A stretch of 64,000 nt of DNA from Stutzerimonas stutzeri (lineage in GTDB: Bacteria > Pseudomonadota > Gammaproteobacteria > Pseudomonadales > Pseudomonadaceae). Below, one piece after another: positions 50,170 to 61,945 of the stretch. Every line of letters begins with the position of its first letter. The stretch's first letter is position 1. Location: positions 186,001 through 250,000 of the forward strand of contig NZ_JAMOHY010000003.1 in the NCBI RefSeq assembly GCF_024448695.1, written 5' to 3'. The notes below the pieces were generated by a model that searched no databases, was not told the origin of the DNA, and saw nothing but the letters and a program-made list of their open reading frames with translations. The position numbers and the translations under genes were made by a program.

Positions 50170-50802
50170 ATGTCGCTTGAAACCTGGCTTGCCTTCTTCG
50201 TCGCCTGTTGGGTGATCAGCCTGTCGCCGGGCGCTGGCGCCATTGCATCGATGTCCTGCGGGTTGCGCTATGGCTTCTGGCGCGGTTACTGGAACGCCAT
50301 CGGCCTGCAGCTGGCGCTGGTGCTGCAGATTGCCGTGGTGGCGGCGGGCGTGGGTGCGGTGCTGGCGACCTCGTCGCTGGCATTCAGTCTGATCAAGTGG
50401 TTCGGCGTTGCCTATCTGCTCTGGCTCGCCTTCAAGCAATGGCAGGCGATTCCCGAAGCGCTGGACGACTCGGCCATGCCGCGGCCCATCGGACGTCCCC
50501 TGGCGCTGGTATTCCGGGGTTTTCTGATCAATGCCAGCAACCCCAAGGCCATCGTCTTCATCCTGGCGGTGCTGCCGCAGTTTCTCGATCCGCAGCGGGC
50601 GCTGGTTCTGCAGTATGTCGAGATGGCGGCGACCATGGTGGCCGTCGATCTGGTGGTGATGGCCGGCTATACCGGCCTGGCCGCGAAAGTCCTGCGCCTG
50701 CTGCGCACGCCACGCCAGCAACGTGTGGTCAACCGCAGCTTCGCGACGATGTTCGCTGCAGCTGCGGCGTTTTTGGCGACGGTGCGAAAAGCGGCGGCGT
50801 AG
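50170..50802 (+). CDS. LysE/RhtB-family amino acid exporter
   Basis: A 210-residue protein with six helices and the LysE opening WLAFFVACWVISLSPGAGAIASMSCGLRYGFWRG. Substrate not assignable; homoserine-lactone/threonine-type exporters are the nearest relatives. Ribosome site AGGAGG. The stop codon lies at the edge of a small palindrome at 50798. Confidence 0.87.
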   Translation: MSLETWLAFFVACWVISLSPGAGAIASMSCGLRYGFWRGYWNAIGLQLALVLQIAVVAAGVGAVLATSSLAFSLIKWFGVAYLLWLAFKQWQAIPEALDDSAMPRPIGRPLALVFRGFLINASNPKAIVFILAVLPQFLDPQRALVLQYVEMAATMVAVDLVVMAGYTGLAAKVLRLLRTPRQQRVVNRSFATMFAAAAAFLATVRKAAA

Positions 50803-50832
50803 GTTGGGTACGCTTTACCGACCCAACGACCG
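50798..50832. repeat. Short form of the intergenic palindrome family
   Basis: CGTAGGTTGGGTACGCTTTA then CCGACCCAACG: a hairpin with the arms GTTGGGT and ACCCAAC, resembling the family at 15382, 17576 and 26749. It overlaps the LysE stop and sits between two convergent genes, so it may terminate both. Confidence 0.55.
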
Positions 50833-50836
50833 TACT

Positions 50837-51505
50837 TCAGTGCTTGCTGACCGTCAGTTCGAGCACCCGATCCACCAGCTTGTAGATGCCCGAGGCCGCT
50901 TCGCTGATCGATTGCGCCAGCATGTAGGCGGGTGTGGTGACGAGTTTGTGCTTGGTGTCCTCGGTGATCTCGCTGACCTCGCAGGGCTGATGCTCAGCTC
51001 CCATGCTGCGTGCTGCAGCGGCTGCCGGATCATCATCATGGCCCAACGTGCAGACCACGCCGGGGCCAAAGATCTGCGCGGCCATGGTCGGTGCGATACA
51101 CATCATGCCGACGGGTTTGCCGGCCTGGGCAAAAGCCTGAGCGGCGGAAAGCACATCCGGCAGGACCTTGCAGTCGGCTCCCTGGCTGGCGAAATCGGAC
51201 AGGTTCTTCGCCGCGCCGAAACCGCCGGGCATGATCAGTGCGTCGAACTGCTCGGCATCCAGCTCGCGCAGGTCCTTGATCTCGCCACGGGCCAGGCGCG
51301 CCGACTCTGTCAGCACGTTGCGTGACTCGGGCATTTCCTCGCCGGTGAGGTGATTGATCACGTGCAGCTGAGCAATGTTCGGTGCGAAGCACTGCACCTT
51401 GGCGCCACGCTGGTCCAGCCGCAGCAGGGTAATCACGCTCTCGTAGATTTCCGAGCCGTCGTAGACGCCACAGCCGGAAAGAATCACGGCGACTTTCTTG
51501 TTCAT
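50837..51505 (-). CDS. elbB: ElbB-type glyoxalase (DJ-1/PfpI superfamily)
   Basis: A 222-residue protein. VILSGCGVYDGSEIYESV at the start, ALIMPGGFGAAKNLSDFA, and the nucleophile-elbow Cys in GMMCIAPT are those of ElbB, a glyoxalase III-like protein once linked to isoprenoid synthesis. The start at ATG 51505 (MNKKVAVILSG) follows AGGAG. Confidence 0.9.
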   Translation of the reverse strand: MNKKVAVILSGCGVYDGSEIYESVITLLRLDQRGAKVQCFAPNIAQLHVINHLTGEEMPESRNVLTESARLARGEIKDLRELDAEQFDALIMPGGFGAAKNLSDFASQGADCKVLPDVLSAAQAFAQAGKPVGMMCIAPTMAAQIFGPGVVCTLGHDDDPAAAAARSMGAEHQPCEVSEITEDTKHKLVTTPAYMLAQSISEAASGIYKLVDRVLELTVSKH

Positions 51506-51539
51506 GGTGGTACTCCTGGTCAAGTTCAAGCGCCCGGTA

Positions 51540-51780
51540 TCAGGCCGTTGAAAACTACCTGCGTTGGCAATACTGCGTTAAAAACAGGCTCGGAAAGTAG
51601 CTTGCGGCTAACGCGCTTCAGCGCGGCCCGAAGGGTGAACGAAGTGAGTACTGCTCATTTAGAACACCTAAACTCCGTGTGATTCGCTGTGCTCACCCTG
51701 CGGTTGTTACTCCGCTGCGCTACGTTTCTCGTCTGCTTTTGCCTTGTCTTGCCTGCCTCGCCTACGTTCCAACGGCCTGA
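51540..51780. repeat. MITE-like element with perfect 11-bp terminal inverted repeats
   Basis: A 241-bp block that starts TCAGGCCGTTG and ends CAACGGCCTGA, an exact inverted pair. No coding capacity of note. Inside are two smaller hairpins (GCGCTTCAGCGC, 51620 region; CCGCTGCGC stretch). It occupies the elbB-hemB gap. A degenerate copy occurs at 33848. Size and ends suggest a nonautonomous transposable element; I see no clear target-site duplication. Confidence 0.75.
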
Positions 51781-51857
51781 TGGGGCGCTGCAGAATGTGT
51801 TCGATGCTACTGCCTGGGGCGGATCAAGGTAAATCCCGCTCTCGTAGTCTTGGATAG

Positions 51858-53045
<1,188 letters not shown>

Positions 53046-53064
53046 GCCCTCACGAGGCAGAGCG

Positions 53065-55260
53065 ATGAACAGTCAAGAACTCAGCGAACAGGGCCTGCAG
53101 GAAATCGTCAGCAGCGAAGTGCTGGAGCAGGCGGTGCCCGAGGTGCAGTCAGCAGAAGCCCCAGCAGTGGTGATTCCGCTGCCGAACCTGGACGACAGCA
53201 GCCTGTATATCCACCGCGAGCTGTCGCAGCTGCAGTTCAATATTCGCGTGCTGGAACAGGCGCTGGACGAGTCCTGTCCGCTGCTGGAGCGGCTGAAGTT
53301 TCTGCTGATCTTTTCCAGCAACCTCGACGAGTTCTTCGAAATCCGTGTTGCCGGCCTGAAGAAACAGGTCACCTATGCCCGTGAGCAGGCGGGTGCCGAT
53401 GGGTTGCAGCCGCACCAGGCGCTGGCGCGCATTTCCGAGCTGGTGCACGTGCAGGTCGACCGCCAGTACAGCATCCTCAACGAGATACTGCTGCCCGAGC
53501 TGGCCAAGCAGCAGGTGCGCTTTATCCGGCGTCGGCATTGGACGGCCAAGATCAAAACCTGGGTGCGACGCTATTTTCGCGAGGAAATCGCGCCGATCAT
53601 CACCCCCATCGGCCTTGATCCGACCCACCCGTTCCCGCTTCTGGTGAACAAGAGCCTCAACTTCATCGTCGAGCTGGAAGGTATCGATGCCTTTGGCCGC
53701 GACTCCGGGCTGGCGATCATTCCGGCGCCACGGCTGCTGCCGCGTATCATCCGTGTGCCCGAGGAAGTCGGCGGGCCGGGCGCCAACCATGTATTCCTCT
53801 CATCAATGATTCACGCCCACGCCGATGACCTGTTTCACGGCATGAAGGTCAAGGGTTGTTACCAGTTCCGCCTGACCCGCAACGCCGACCTCTCGGTGGA
53901 TACCGAGGATGTCGAGGACCTGGCCCGCGCATTGCGTGGTGAGCTGATGTCACGGCGTTATGGCGATGCGGTACGCCTTGAGGTGGTCGATACTTGCCCG
54001 GCGCACCTGGCCGAGTTTCTGCTCAAACAGTTCGGCCTGAGCGAGAGCGAGCTCTACCGTGTCAATGGTCCGGTCAACCTGACCCGGCTGTTCAGCGTCA
54101 CTGGCCTGGACAGCCATCCGGAGCTGCAATACACGCCGTTCACCCCGGCGATTCCGAAGATGCTGCAGAACAGCGAGAACATCTTCAACGTGGTCGGCAA
54201 GCAGGACATTCTGCTGCTGCACCCTTATGAGTCCTTCACCCCGGTGGTCGATCTTCTGCGCGAAGCCGCCAAGGACCCCAGCGTGCTGGCGGTCAAACAA
54301 ACGCTGTACCGCTCCGGGGCCAACTCTGAAATCGTCGATGCCCTGGTCGAGGCGGCGCGCAATGGCAAGGAAGTCACTGCGGTGATCGAGCTGCGCGCAC
54401 GCTTCGACGAGGAATCCAACCTGCAACTGGCCGGACGTCTGCAGCAGGCAGGCGCGGTGGTTATCTATGGCGTGGTGGGCTACAAGACCCACGCCAAGAT
54501 GATGCTTATCCTGCGTCGCGAGAACGGCGAACTGCGCCGCTATGCGCACCTGGGTACCGGCAACTACCACGCCGGCAATGCGCGGCTGTACACCGACTAC
54601 AGCTTGCTGACCTCGGATGAAGCGCTCTGCGAAGACGTGTCCAAGCTGTTCAGCCAGTTGATCGGCATGGGCAAGACCATGCGCATGAAGAAGCTCCTGC
54701 ATGCGCCCTTTACCCTGAAAAAGACGCTGCTCGACCTGATCGCTCAGGAAACCCAGAATGCGGCTGAAGGCAAACCCGCGCACATCATGCTCAAGGTCAA
54801 TTCGCTGACCGACCCGAAGATGATCAGGGCGCTGTACAAGGCCAGTCAGACGGGGGTGCGTATCGACCTGATCGTGCGCGGCATGTGCTGTCTGCGTCCG
54901 GGTATTGCCGGGGTCTCGCACAATATTCAGGTGCGCTCGATCATTGGCCGCTTCCTCGAACACAGCCGGGTGTTCTATTTCTTCAACGGCGGCGACGAGA
55001 AGCTCTACCTGTCCAGCGCCGACTGGATGGAGCGCAATCTCGACCGGCGTGTCGAGACCTGCTTCCCCGTGGAAGGGAAGAAGCTGGTGATGCGGGTGAA
55101 GAAAGAACTGGATGCCTTCATCACCGACAACACGCTGAGCTGGCTGCTACAGCCCGACGGCAGCTACATACGCAACACCCCCAGCGGCAACCAGCTCTCA
55201 CGCAACGTGCAGAGCACCCTGCTGGAGCGGCTGGCCGGCCCGCTGGCTGGCGGGCGCTGA
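53065..55260 (+). CDS. ppk: Polyphosphate kinase
   Basis: A 731-residue PPK1. N-terminal domain with [19 protein letters not shown] and [24 protein letters not shown]-like C-terminal halves with [17 protein letters not shown] (phosphorylated His region), [18 protein letters not shown] and CCLRPGI. It builds polyphosphate from ATP, membrane-associated. It lies 19 bp behind hemB and converges on ppx. Confidence 0.95.
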   Translation: MNSQELSEQGLQEIVSSEVLEQAVPEVQSAEAPAVVIPLPNLDDSSLYIHRELSQLQFNIRVLEQALDESCPLLERLKFLLIFSSNLDEFFEIRVAGLKKQVTYAREQAGADGLQPHQALARISELVHVQVDRQYSILNEILLPELAKQQVRFIRRRHWTAKIKTWVRRYFREEIAPIITPIGLDPTHPFPLLVNKSLNFIVELEGIDAFGRDSGLAIIPAPRLLPRIIRVPEEVGGPGANHVFLSSMIHAHADDLFHGMKVKGCYQFRLTRNADLSVDTEDVEDLARALRGELMSRRYGDAVRLEVVDTCPAHLAEFLLKQFGLSESELYRVNGPVNLTRLFSVTGLDSHPELQYTPFTPAIPKMLQNSENIFNVVGKQDILLLHPYESFTPVVDLLREAAKDPSVLAVKQTLYRSGANSEIVDALVEAARNGKEVTAVIELRARFDEESNLQLAGRLQQAGAVVIYGVVGYKTHAKMMLILRRENGELRRYAHLGTGNYHAGNARLYTDYSLLTSDEALCEDVSKLFSQLIGMGKTMRMKKLLHAPFTLKKTLLDLIAQETQNAAEGKPAHIMLKVNSLTDPKMIRALYKASQTGVRIDLIVRGMCCLRPGIAGVSHNIQVRSIIGRFLEHSRVFYFFNGGDEKLYLSSADWMERNLDRRVETCFPVEGKKLVMRVKKELDAFITDNTLSWLLQPDGSYIRNTPSGNQLSRNVQSTLLERLAGPLAGGR

Positions 55261-55308
55261 GATGTTCTGATGCGGCGCTGGTTTTCCAGCGCCGCGCCAA
55301 CTGCAACC

Positions 55309-56808
55309 CTATTTCATCCGCAGTTCGTAACCGACCCGTGTCAGCCAGGCGGCTTCGGCTTCGAAGTCGGCGCGGGTTAGCGGGTTGTCGTCCAGCCAGC
55401 CATCAGGGAAGACCAGCTCCAGGCTGCGCTCAGCCGGCTTGAGCAGCACTTCGGAAGCGGTGTGGCAGCGGATATGGTGGAACAGGATGGCGAAGCGCAA
55501 GAGGATGCACAGGCGTACCAGGGTATCGGCGTCGGCACCGGTTTCGCTGAACTTGTCCTGCGGGATGTTGCGGCGATGGCCGCGCACCAGCAAGGCCAGC
55601 ATGAGCTGATCCTGGCGTGAAAAGCCCGGCAGGTCGGAGTGCTCGATCAGGTACGCGCCGTGCTTGTGGTAGTGGTAGTGGGCAATGTCCAGGCCCACCT
55701 CGTGTACACGAGCGGCCCAGGCCAGTAGCTCGCGATGCCATTCCTCATTCAGGTTCCAGTCGCTGGAAACCTGATCGAAGGCTTCCAACGCCTTGCGCTC
55801 GACGCGCGCGGCCTGCTCGGTATCCACGTGATAGCGCTCCATGAGGAAGCTCAGGGTGCGGTCGCGGATGTCTTCATGGTGATGACGGCCAATCAGGTCG
55901 TAGAGCACGCCTTCGCGCAGGGCGCCTTCGGAATGGGCCATGCAGTTCAGTTCCAGGGCATCGAAGAGGGCTTCGAGGATCGCAAGGCCAGCGGGGAAGA
56001 CGCCACGCCGATCCGGCTTGACGCCTTCAACATCGATCTTTTCCACGTCCCCTAGTTTGAACAGCTTGCGCTTGAGCCAGCCGATGCCCTCGCGCGTGAC
56101 TTCGCCATTGCCCAGGCCGGCGCCCTTGATGCCCAGGCCGACCGCACGGATGGTGCCGGATGCGCCGACTGCGTCCTGCCAGCCGAGCCGGCGCAGGCCA
56201 TGTTCGATACTCATCAGTTCCAGGCGTGCCGCCGTGTAAGCCTGGGCGTAACGTGCCGGGGTGATCTTGCCGTCACGGAAATAACGCTGGGTATAACTCA
56301 CGCAGCCCATCTGCAGGCTTTCGCGCAGCTGTGAATCGAAGCCTTCACCAATGATGAATTCGGTACTGCCCCCGCCGATATCCACTACCAGCCGCTTACC
56401 GGTTGCGCTGGGGAAGGTGTGGGCGACGCCCAAGTAGATCAGGCGTGCTTCCTCGCGACCGGAAATGACTTCCACCTGATGATTGATGATGGCTTCCGCC
56501 TGGCGAATGAACAAAGCCCGGTTGCGGGCTTCGCGCAGGGCGTTGGTGCCGACCACGCGCACCGCGCCCTGAGGCAGGTGATTGACCAGCTGGGCGAAGC
56601 GGCGCAGGCAGTCGAGGCCGCGCTCCATGGCGTCCTCGTCGAGCATGCGCTGCTCGTTGATGCCGGCGGCCAGCTGGACCTTTTCCCCGAGCCGTTCGAG
56701 GATGCGCACTTCACCGTTGCTGATGCGTGCCAGCACCATGTGGAAGCTGTTCGACCCCAGGTCGAGGCCGGCGATCAGTGGAAAGGGTTCGGCGGCTGAT
56801 TGGCGCAT
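55309..56808 (-). CDS. ppx: Exopolyphosphatase
   Basis: A 499-residue Ppx/GppA-fold phosphatase. [17 protein letters not shown] and [16 protein letters not shown] are the actin-like phosphate loops; the C-terminal HD-like part carries [21 protein letters not shown]. It removes terminal phosphates from polyphosphate, opposing the convergent ppk. Start at ATG 56808 ([18 protein letters not shown]) matches the family; the open frame upstream is not conserved. Confidence 0.93.
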   Translation of the reverse strand: MRQSAAEPFPLIAGLDLGSNSFHMVLARISNGEVRILERLGEKVQLAAGINEQRMLDEDAMERGLDCLRRFAQLVNHLPQGAVRVVGTNALREARNRALFIRQAEAIINHQVEVISGREEARLIYLGVAHTFPSATGKRLVVDIGGGSTEFIIGEGFDSQLRESLQMGCVSYTQRYFRDGKITPARYAQAYTAARLELMSIEHGLRRLGWQDAVGASGTIRAVGLGIKGAGLGNGEVTREGIGWLKRKLFKLGDVEKIDVEGVKPDRRGVFPAGLAILEALFDALELNCMAHSEGALREGVLYDLIGRHHHEDIRDRTLSFLMERYHVDTEQAARVERKALEAFDQVSSDWNLNEEWHRELLAWAARVHEVGLDIAHYHYHKHGAYLIEHSDLPGFSRQDQLMLALLVRGHRRNIPQDKFSETGADADTLVRLCILLRFAILFHHIRCHTASEVLLKPAERSLELVFPDGWLDDNPLTRADFEAEAAWLTRVGYELRMK

Positions 56809-57017
56809 GGGCTGATCTCTGTGAAAATCGTGACATCCTGACACGATCATCGGCTTACGCCAACGCGCAACACCCTGCAATATTCCCTGTTGCAGCCTGT
56901 GGATTGGTCTGCTGGGCCGCCATGCGGCGAAAGCCTGGGCGATGGACTGCGACTTTCGGTCCTTATCAAGCCGGGCTATCATGGCGTCACTTTCGGTTTT
57001 CACCCTGGAGACATTCC

Positions 57018-57344
57018 ATGAGCGAGCACATCAACAATGTCAGCGACAGCAGCTTCGAGCAGGATGTGCTCCAGGCGGACGGTCCTGTGCTGGTCGATTA
57101 CTGGGCGGAGTGGTGTGGTCCGTGCAAGATGATCGCGCCGGTACTCGACGAGATTGCCAAGGAGTACGAAGGCAAGCTCAAGGTATGCAAGCTGAACATT
57201 GACGAGAACCAGGAAACACCGCCCAAGTATGGCGTGCGTGGTATCCCGACCCTGATGCTGTTCAAGAACGGCAACGTCGAAGCCACCAAGGTGGGGGCGC
57301 TTTCCAAGTCCCAGCTGGCAGCGTTCCTCGACAGCAACATCTGA
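57018..57344 (+). CDS. trxA: Thioredoxin 1
   Basis: A 108-residue thioredoxin with the active site WCGPC (Cys33, Cys36), the Asp27-like buried residue in VDYWAEW and cis-Pro in RGIPTLMLF. General cytoplasmic disulfide reductase. Divergent from ppx, upstream of rho. Confidence 0.95.
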   Translation: MSEHINNVSDSSFEQDVLQADGPVLVDYWAEWCGPCKMIAPVLDEIAKEYEGKLKVCKLNIDENQETPPKYGVRGIPTLMLFKNGNVEATKVGALSKSQLAAFLDSNI

Positions 57345-57360
57345 GTCTCGCTCCGCCAAG

Positions 57361-57385
57361 GCCCCTGCAAATGCGGGGGCTTTTT
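57361..57385 (+). terminator. Terminator after trxA
   Basis: GCCCCTGC, short loop, GCGGGGGC then TTTTT: an intrinsic terminator separating trxA from rho. Confidence 0.85.
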
Positions 57386-57566
57386 GCTGCTACAGGGTGG
57401 ACGCCTCGCCTGAGCGGTGCTAAATTCGGCCTCGCGACGCTTCTTTCGTCGCCTTCTGCATTCGTCGCCGACGCACTTCAGCCCACATCGCACAACGAAC
57501 CCGTTCGTATTCTGCTGCGCGGCTTCTCAAGCTAATCGCTTTCTATATCCTTCCTGATCTCTTCCT

Positions 57567-58826
<1,260 letters not shown>

Positions 58827-58842
58827 GGCATTGCGTCTTGCC

Positions 58843-58868
58843 ACGAGGCCGGGGAAACCCGGCCTCGT
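58843..58868 (+). terminator. Terminator after rho
   Basis: ACGAGGCCGGG, loop, CCCGGCCTCGT followed by CGTTTC: a strong stem marking the end of the conserved chromosomal block and the left side of the accessory island. Confidence 0.82.
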
Positions 58869-59109
58869 CGTTTCTGCGCGTAGTGGAAGCTAGAAAGCCC
58901 CTGCCGAGGGCGAGGGCCGGACTGGTAGACTTCGGGCGATTCAAACGGCCCCTATAGGCTAGGCAGCGCGCAGTCTTACTGCCCTGCTTATCGAAAACGC
59001 TGTCGAGTGCATATCATCGATGGCCATGATGCGATTAGCGCGACAGCCCGCACACTGGAGGGGCCAAGGCATGCCGGCAACCACCCACTAAACACCCAAG
59101 ATTATCCGT

Positions 59110-59135
59110 GTCACGCTTATTCGCGATGGCGTGAC
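59110..59135. promoter_or_regulatory. Inverted repeat upstream of hsdM
   Basis: GTCACGC, 12 bases, GCGTGAC: perfect 7-bp arms ending 32 bp before the hsdM ATG. Too widely spaced for a terminator; a possible dimeric regulator site that could tune expression of the R-M operon. The regulator is unknown. Confidence 0.4.
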
Positions 59136-59167
59136 CCAGCAAACCGTATTGAAGTAGGAACCACAGC

Positions 59168-60727
59168 ATGACCAGCGCCCAACAAAGTGACGCACTGCGA
59201 AACCAAATCTGGAAAATCGCCAACGATGTGCGTGGCGCAGTCGACGGCTGGGACTTTAAGCAATACGTGCTAGGCACCTTGTTCTACCGCTTTATCAGCG
59301 AGAATTTCGCTGATTACATGACCGGCGGTGATGAGTCAGTCGATTACGCCGCCATGGATGATGGTGACAAGAGTCTCGCAGCAGTCAAGGACGATGCCAT
59401 AAGGACCAAGGGCTACTTCATCTACCCCAGCCAGCTATTCGCCAATGTGGCGGCCAATGCCTACAGCAACGCCAGCCTGAACACCGACCTGAACACTATC
59501 TTCAAAGACATCGAAGCATCTGCCAGCGGCTACCCCTCCGAGCGTGATATCAGGGGCTTGTTCGCCGACTTCGACACCACCAGCAACCGTCTGGGCAACA
59601 CGGTCAAAGACAAAAACGAACGACTGGCGAAAGTGCTTAAAGGCGTAGCCGGACTGGATTTTGGCACCTTTGACGAAAGCCATATCGACTTGTTTGGTGA
59701 TGCTTACGAATTTCTCATCTCCAACTACGCCGCCAACGCCGGCAAATCGGGCGGGGAGTTCTTCACCCCGCAGCATGTCTCCAAGCTGATTGCCCAGCTC
59801 GCCATGCACAAGCAAACCAAGGTCAACAAGATCTACGACCCCGCGTGCGGCTCGGGCTCGCTGTTGCTGCAAGCCAAAAAGCATTTTGATGCTCATATCA
59901 TCGAAGACGGTTTTTTCGGTCAGGAACTCAACCACACCACCTATAACCTGGCGCGCATGAACATGTTTCTGCACAACGTCAACTACGACAAATTCAATAT
60001 CCAGCTCGGTGACACCCTCACCGAGCCACACTTTGGCGACGATAAACCCTTCGATGCCATCGTCTCCAACCCGCCGTACTCGGTGAAGTGGAAGGGGGCA
60101 GACGACCCTACTCTTATCAGCGACGACCGCTTTGCCCCGGCCGGCGTGCTGGCACCTAAATCCAAGGCCGACTTTGCCTTTGTGCTGCACGCGCTCAGTT
60201 ACCTCTCAGCCAAAGGCCGCGCTGCCATTGTTTGCTTCCCCGGCATTTTTTACCGCAGCGGTGCCGAGCAGAAGATCCGCCAATACTTGGTTGACAACAA
60301 CTACGTGGAAAGCGTGATTTCGCTCGCCTCCAACCTGTTCTACGGCACCACCATCGCCGTGAATATTCTGGTGCTGTCCAAGCACAAGACCGACACCACC
60401 ACCCAATTTATCGACGCCAGCGGTCTGTTCAAAAAAGGCACCAACAACAACTTGCTGGAAGACACGCATATCGAACGCATCATGCAGGTGTTCGACAGCA
60501 AGGCGAACGTGGAGCACTTTGCCCGGTCCGTCCCTCTGGATAAGGTGGCTGCCAACGACTACAACCTGTCGGTCAGCAGCTATATCGATGCCAAGGACAC
60601 CCGCGATGTTGTGAATATTGCCCAGCTCAATGCCGACCTGAAAACCACGGTTGCCAGGATCGACCAGCTACGCAAAGACATTGATGTGATCGTCGCGGAG
60701 ATCGAGGGTGAGGAGTTGGGGGCATGA
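59168..60727 (+). CDS. hsdM: Type I restriction-modification DNA methyltransferase subunit HsdM (type IC)
   Basis: A 519-residue N6-adenine methyltransferase. N-terminal helical domain ([34 protein letters not shown]), SAM-binding motif DPACGSG at 224-230, catalytic NPPY at 301-304, then a C-terminal coiled coil. Sequence and length are those of the EcoR124/prr (type IC) family. Together with HsdS it protects host DNA by methylation. It overlaps hsdS by 4 bp (ATGA) and starts the island operon. Confidence 0.93.
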   Translation: MTSAQQSDALRNQIWKIANDVRGAVDGWDFKQYVLGTLFYRFISENFADYMTGGDESVDYAAMDDGDKSLAAVKDDAIRTKGYFIYPSQLFANVAANAYSNASLNTDLNTIFKDIEASASGYPSERDIRGLFADFDTTSNRLGNTVKDKNERLAKVLKGVAGLDFGTFDESHIDLFGDAYEFLISNYAANAGKSGGEFFTPQHVSKLIAQLAMHKQTKVNKIYDPACGSGSLLLQAKKHFDAHIIEDGFFGQELNHTTYNLARMNMFLHNVNYDKFNIQLGDTLTEPHFGDDKPFDAIVSNPPYSVKWKGADDPTLISDDRFAPAGVLAPKSKADFAFVLHALSYLSAKGRAAIVCFPGIFYRSGAEQKIRQYLVDNNYVESVISLASNLFYGTTIAVNILVLSKHKTDTTTQFIDASGLFKKGTNNNLLEDTHIERIMQVFDSKANVEHFARSVPLDKVAANDYNLSVSSYIDAKDTRDVVNIAQLNADLKTTVARIDQLRKDIDVIVAEIEGEELGA

Positions 60728-61944
60728 GCTTTTTGGAAAAGCTGCTGGATGGGGTTGCGGTGGAGTGGCTGCCACTTGGAGTCGTAACGAAATACGAACA
60801 GCCAACCAAATATCTAGTGGCAGCAAAAAACTACAGTGATGAATTTGAAACTCCCGTTCTTCCCGCTGGGAAAACCTTTGTTCTTGGCTATACGGACGAG
60901 GTTCACGGTATCTATAAAGCTTCTGAAAATCCTGTAATCATCTTTGATGATTTTACTACCGCTAATAAGTGGGTGGATTTTGACTTCAAGGCTAAGTCAT
61001 CGGCCATGAAGATGATTACGTCAAGTGACGAAAATAAGGCACTAATTAAATATATTTATTATTGGTTGAGCACATTGCCAAGCGAATTGGTTGATGGCGA
61101 CCATAAGCGCCAGTGGATCGGTAGCTACACATGCAAAAAAATTCCCATCCCTTGCCCAGAAAACCCTAAGAAATCGCTTGAAATCCAAGCTGAAATCGTT
61201 CGCATACTAGATCGCTTCACCGAGCTGACCGCCGAGCTGACCGCCGAGCTGACCGCGCGCAAAAAACAATACAACTACTACCGCGACCAGTTATTGAGCT
61301 TTAAAGAAGGTAATGTGGAGTGGAAGGCGCTGAGCGAAGTTGGTGCATTTATTCGTGGCAAGCGTTTTACCAAGGCTGACTATGTGGAAGACGGAATCAG
61401 CGTTATCCATTACGGTGAGATATACACGCGTTACGGCGTTTTTACGACGCAAGCTTTGTCACAGGTCAGAAGCGATATGGCTGGGTCACTTCGCTATGCA
61501 GAACCAGGCGATGTAGTGATAACCGACGTGGGTGAGACGGTTGAAGATGTTGGTAAGGCAGTGGCATGGCTCGGCGATGAAAAGGTCGCTATTCACGACC
61601 ATTGCTATGCTTTTCGGCATTCAATGAATCCGAAGTTTATTTCCTATTGTATGCAGGCGACATCGTTCGTCGCCGAGAAGGCAAAATATATAGCCAGAAC
61701 CAAGGTTAATACATTGCTGATTAATGGGTTTTCAAAGATTAAAATCCCTGTTCCTTATCCAGGTGATCCTGATAAATCTCTTGCCGAACAGGCTCGTATC
61801 GTTTCGATTCTCGATAAATTCGACACGCTTACCAATTCCATCAGCGAAGGCTTGCCGCGCGAAATTAAGTTACGCCAGCAACAATACGCGCACTACCGCG
61901 ACTTGCTGTTAAGTTTCCCCAGGCCTGAAGAGGTAGCGCCGTAA
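60724..61944 (+). CDS. hsdS: Type I restriction-modification specificity subunit HsdS (type IC)
   Basis: A 406-residue protein with two target-recognition domains (about residues 10-155 and 195-355) separated and followed by conserved helices. These repeat the same motif: [12 protein letters not shown] (157-168) with [13 protein letters not shown], and [12 protein letters not shown] (358-369) with [13 protein letters not shown]. The first spacer holds tandem ELTA repeats (residues 167-178), absent from the second. The first recognition domain is noticeably AT-rich, as is usual for exchanged specificity domains. It sets the bipartite DNA target. One base separates its stop from the prrC start. 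Confidence 0.92.
   Translation: MSFLEKLLDGVAVEWLPLGVVTKYEQPTKYLVAAKNYSDEFETPVLPAGKTFVLGYTDEVHGIYKASENPVIIFDDFTTANKWVDFDFKAKSSAMKMITSSDENKALIKYIYYWLSTLPSELVDGDHKRQWIGSYTCKKIPIPCPENPKKSLEIQAEIVRILDRFTELTAELTAELTARKKQYNYYRDQLLSFKEGNVEWKALSEVGAFIRGKRFTKADYVEDGISVIHYGEIYTRYGVFTTQALSQVRSDMAGSLRYAEPGDVVITDVGETVEDVGKAVAWLGDEKVAIHDHCYAFRHSMNPKFISYCMQATSFVAEKAKYIARTKVNTLLINGFSKIKIPVPYPGDPDKSLAEQARIVSILDKFDTLTNSISEGLPREIKLRQQQYAHYRDLLLSFPRPEEVAP
61222..61257 (+). repeat. Three tandem 12-bp units in hsdS (TAEL-type spacer repeat)
   Basis: GAGCTGACCGCC occurs twice and then once more with a final G (61222-61233, 61234-61245, 61246-61257), encoding Glu-Leu-Thr-Ala in frame. In EcoR124 and EcoR124/3 the number of TAEL repeats at this place sets the spacing between the two halves of the target. 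Gain or loss of a unit keeps the frame. Confidence 0.9.
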
Positions 61945-61945
61945 T

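Larger units (their letters stand above)
58827..59167. other. Junction region between rho and the hsd locus
   Basis: This 341-bp stretch contains the rho terminator and then no gene I can support. It presumably holds the hsdM promoter. In other pseudomonads a ubiD-type gene follows rho here (from memory), so an insertion boundary is likely somewhere in this stretch. No tRNA or clear attachment-site repeat was found. Confidence 0.5.
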
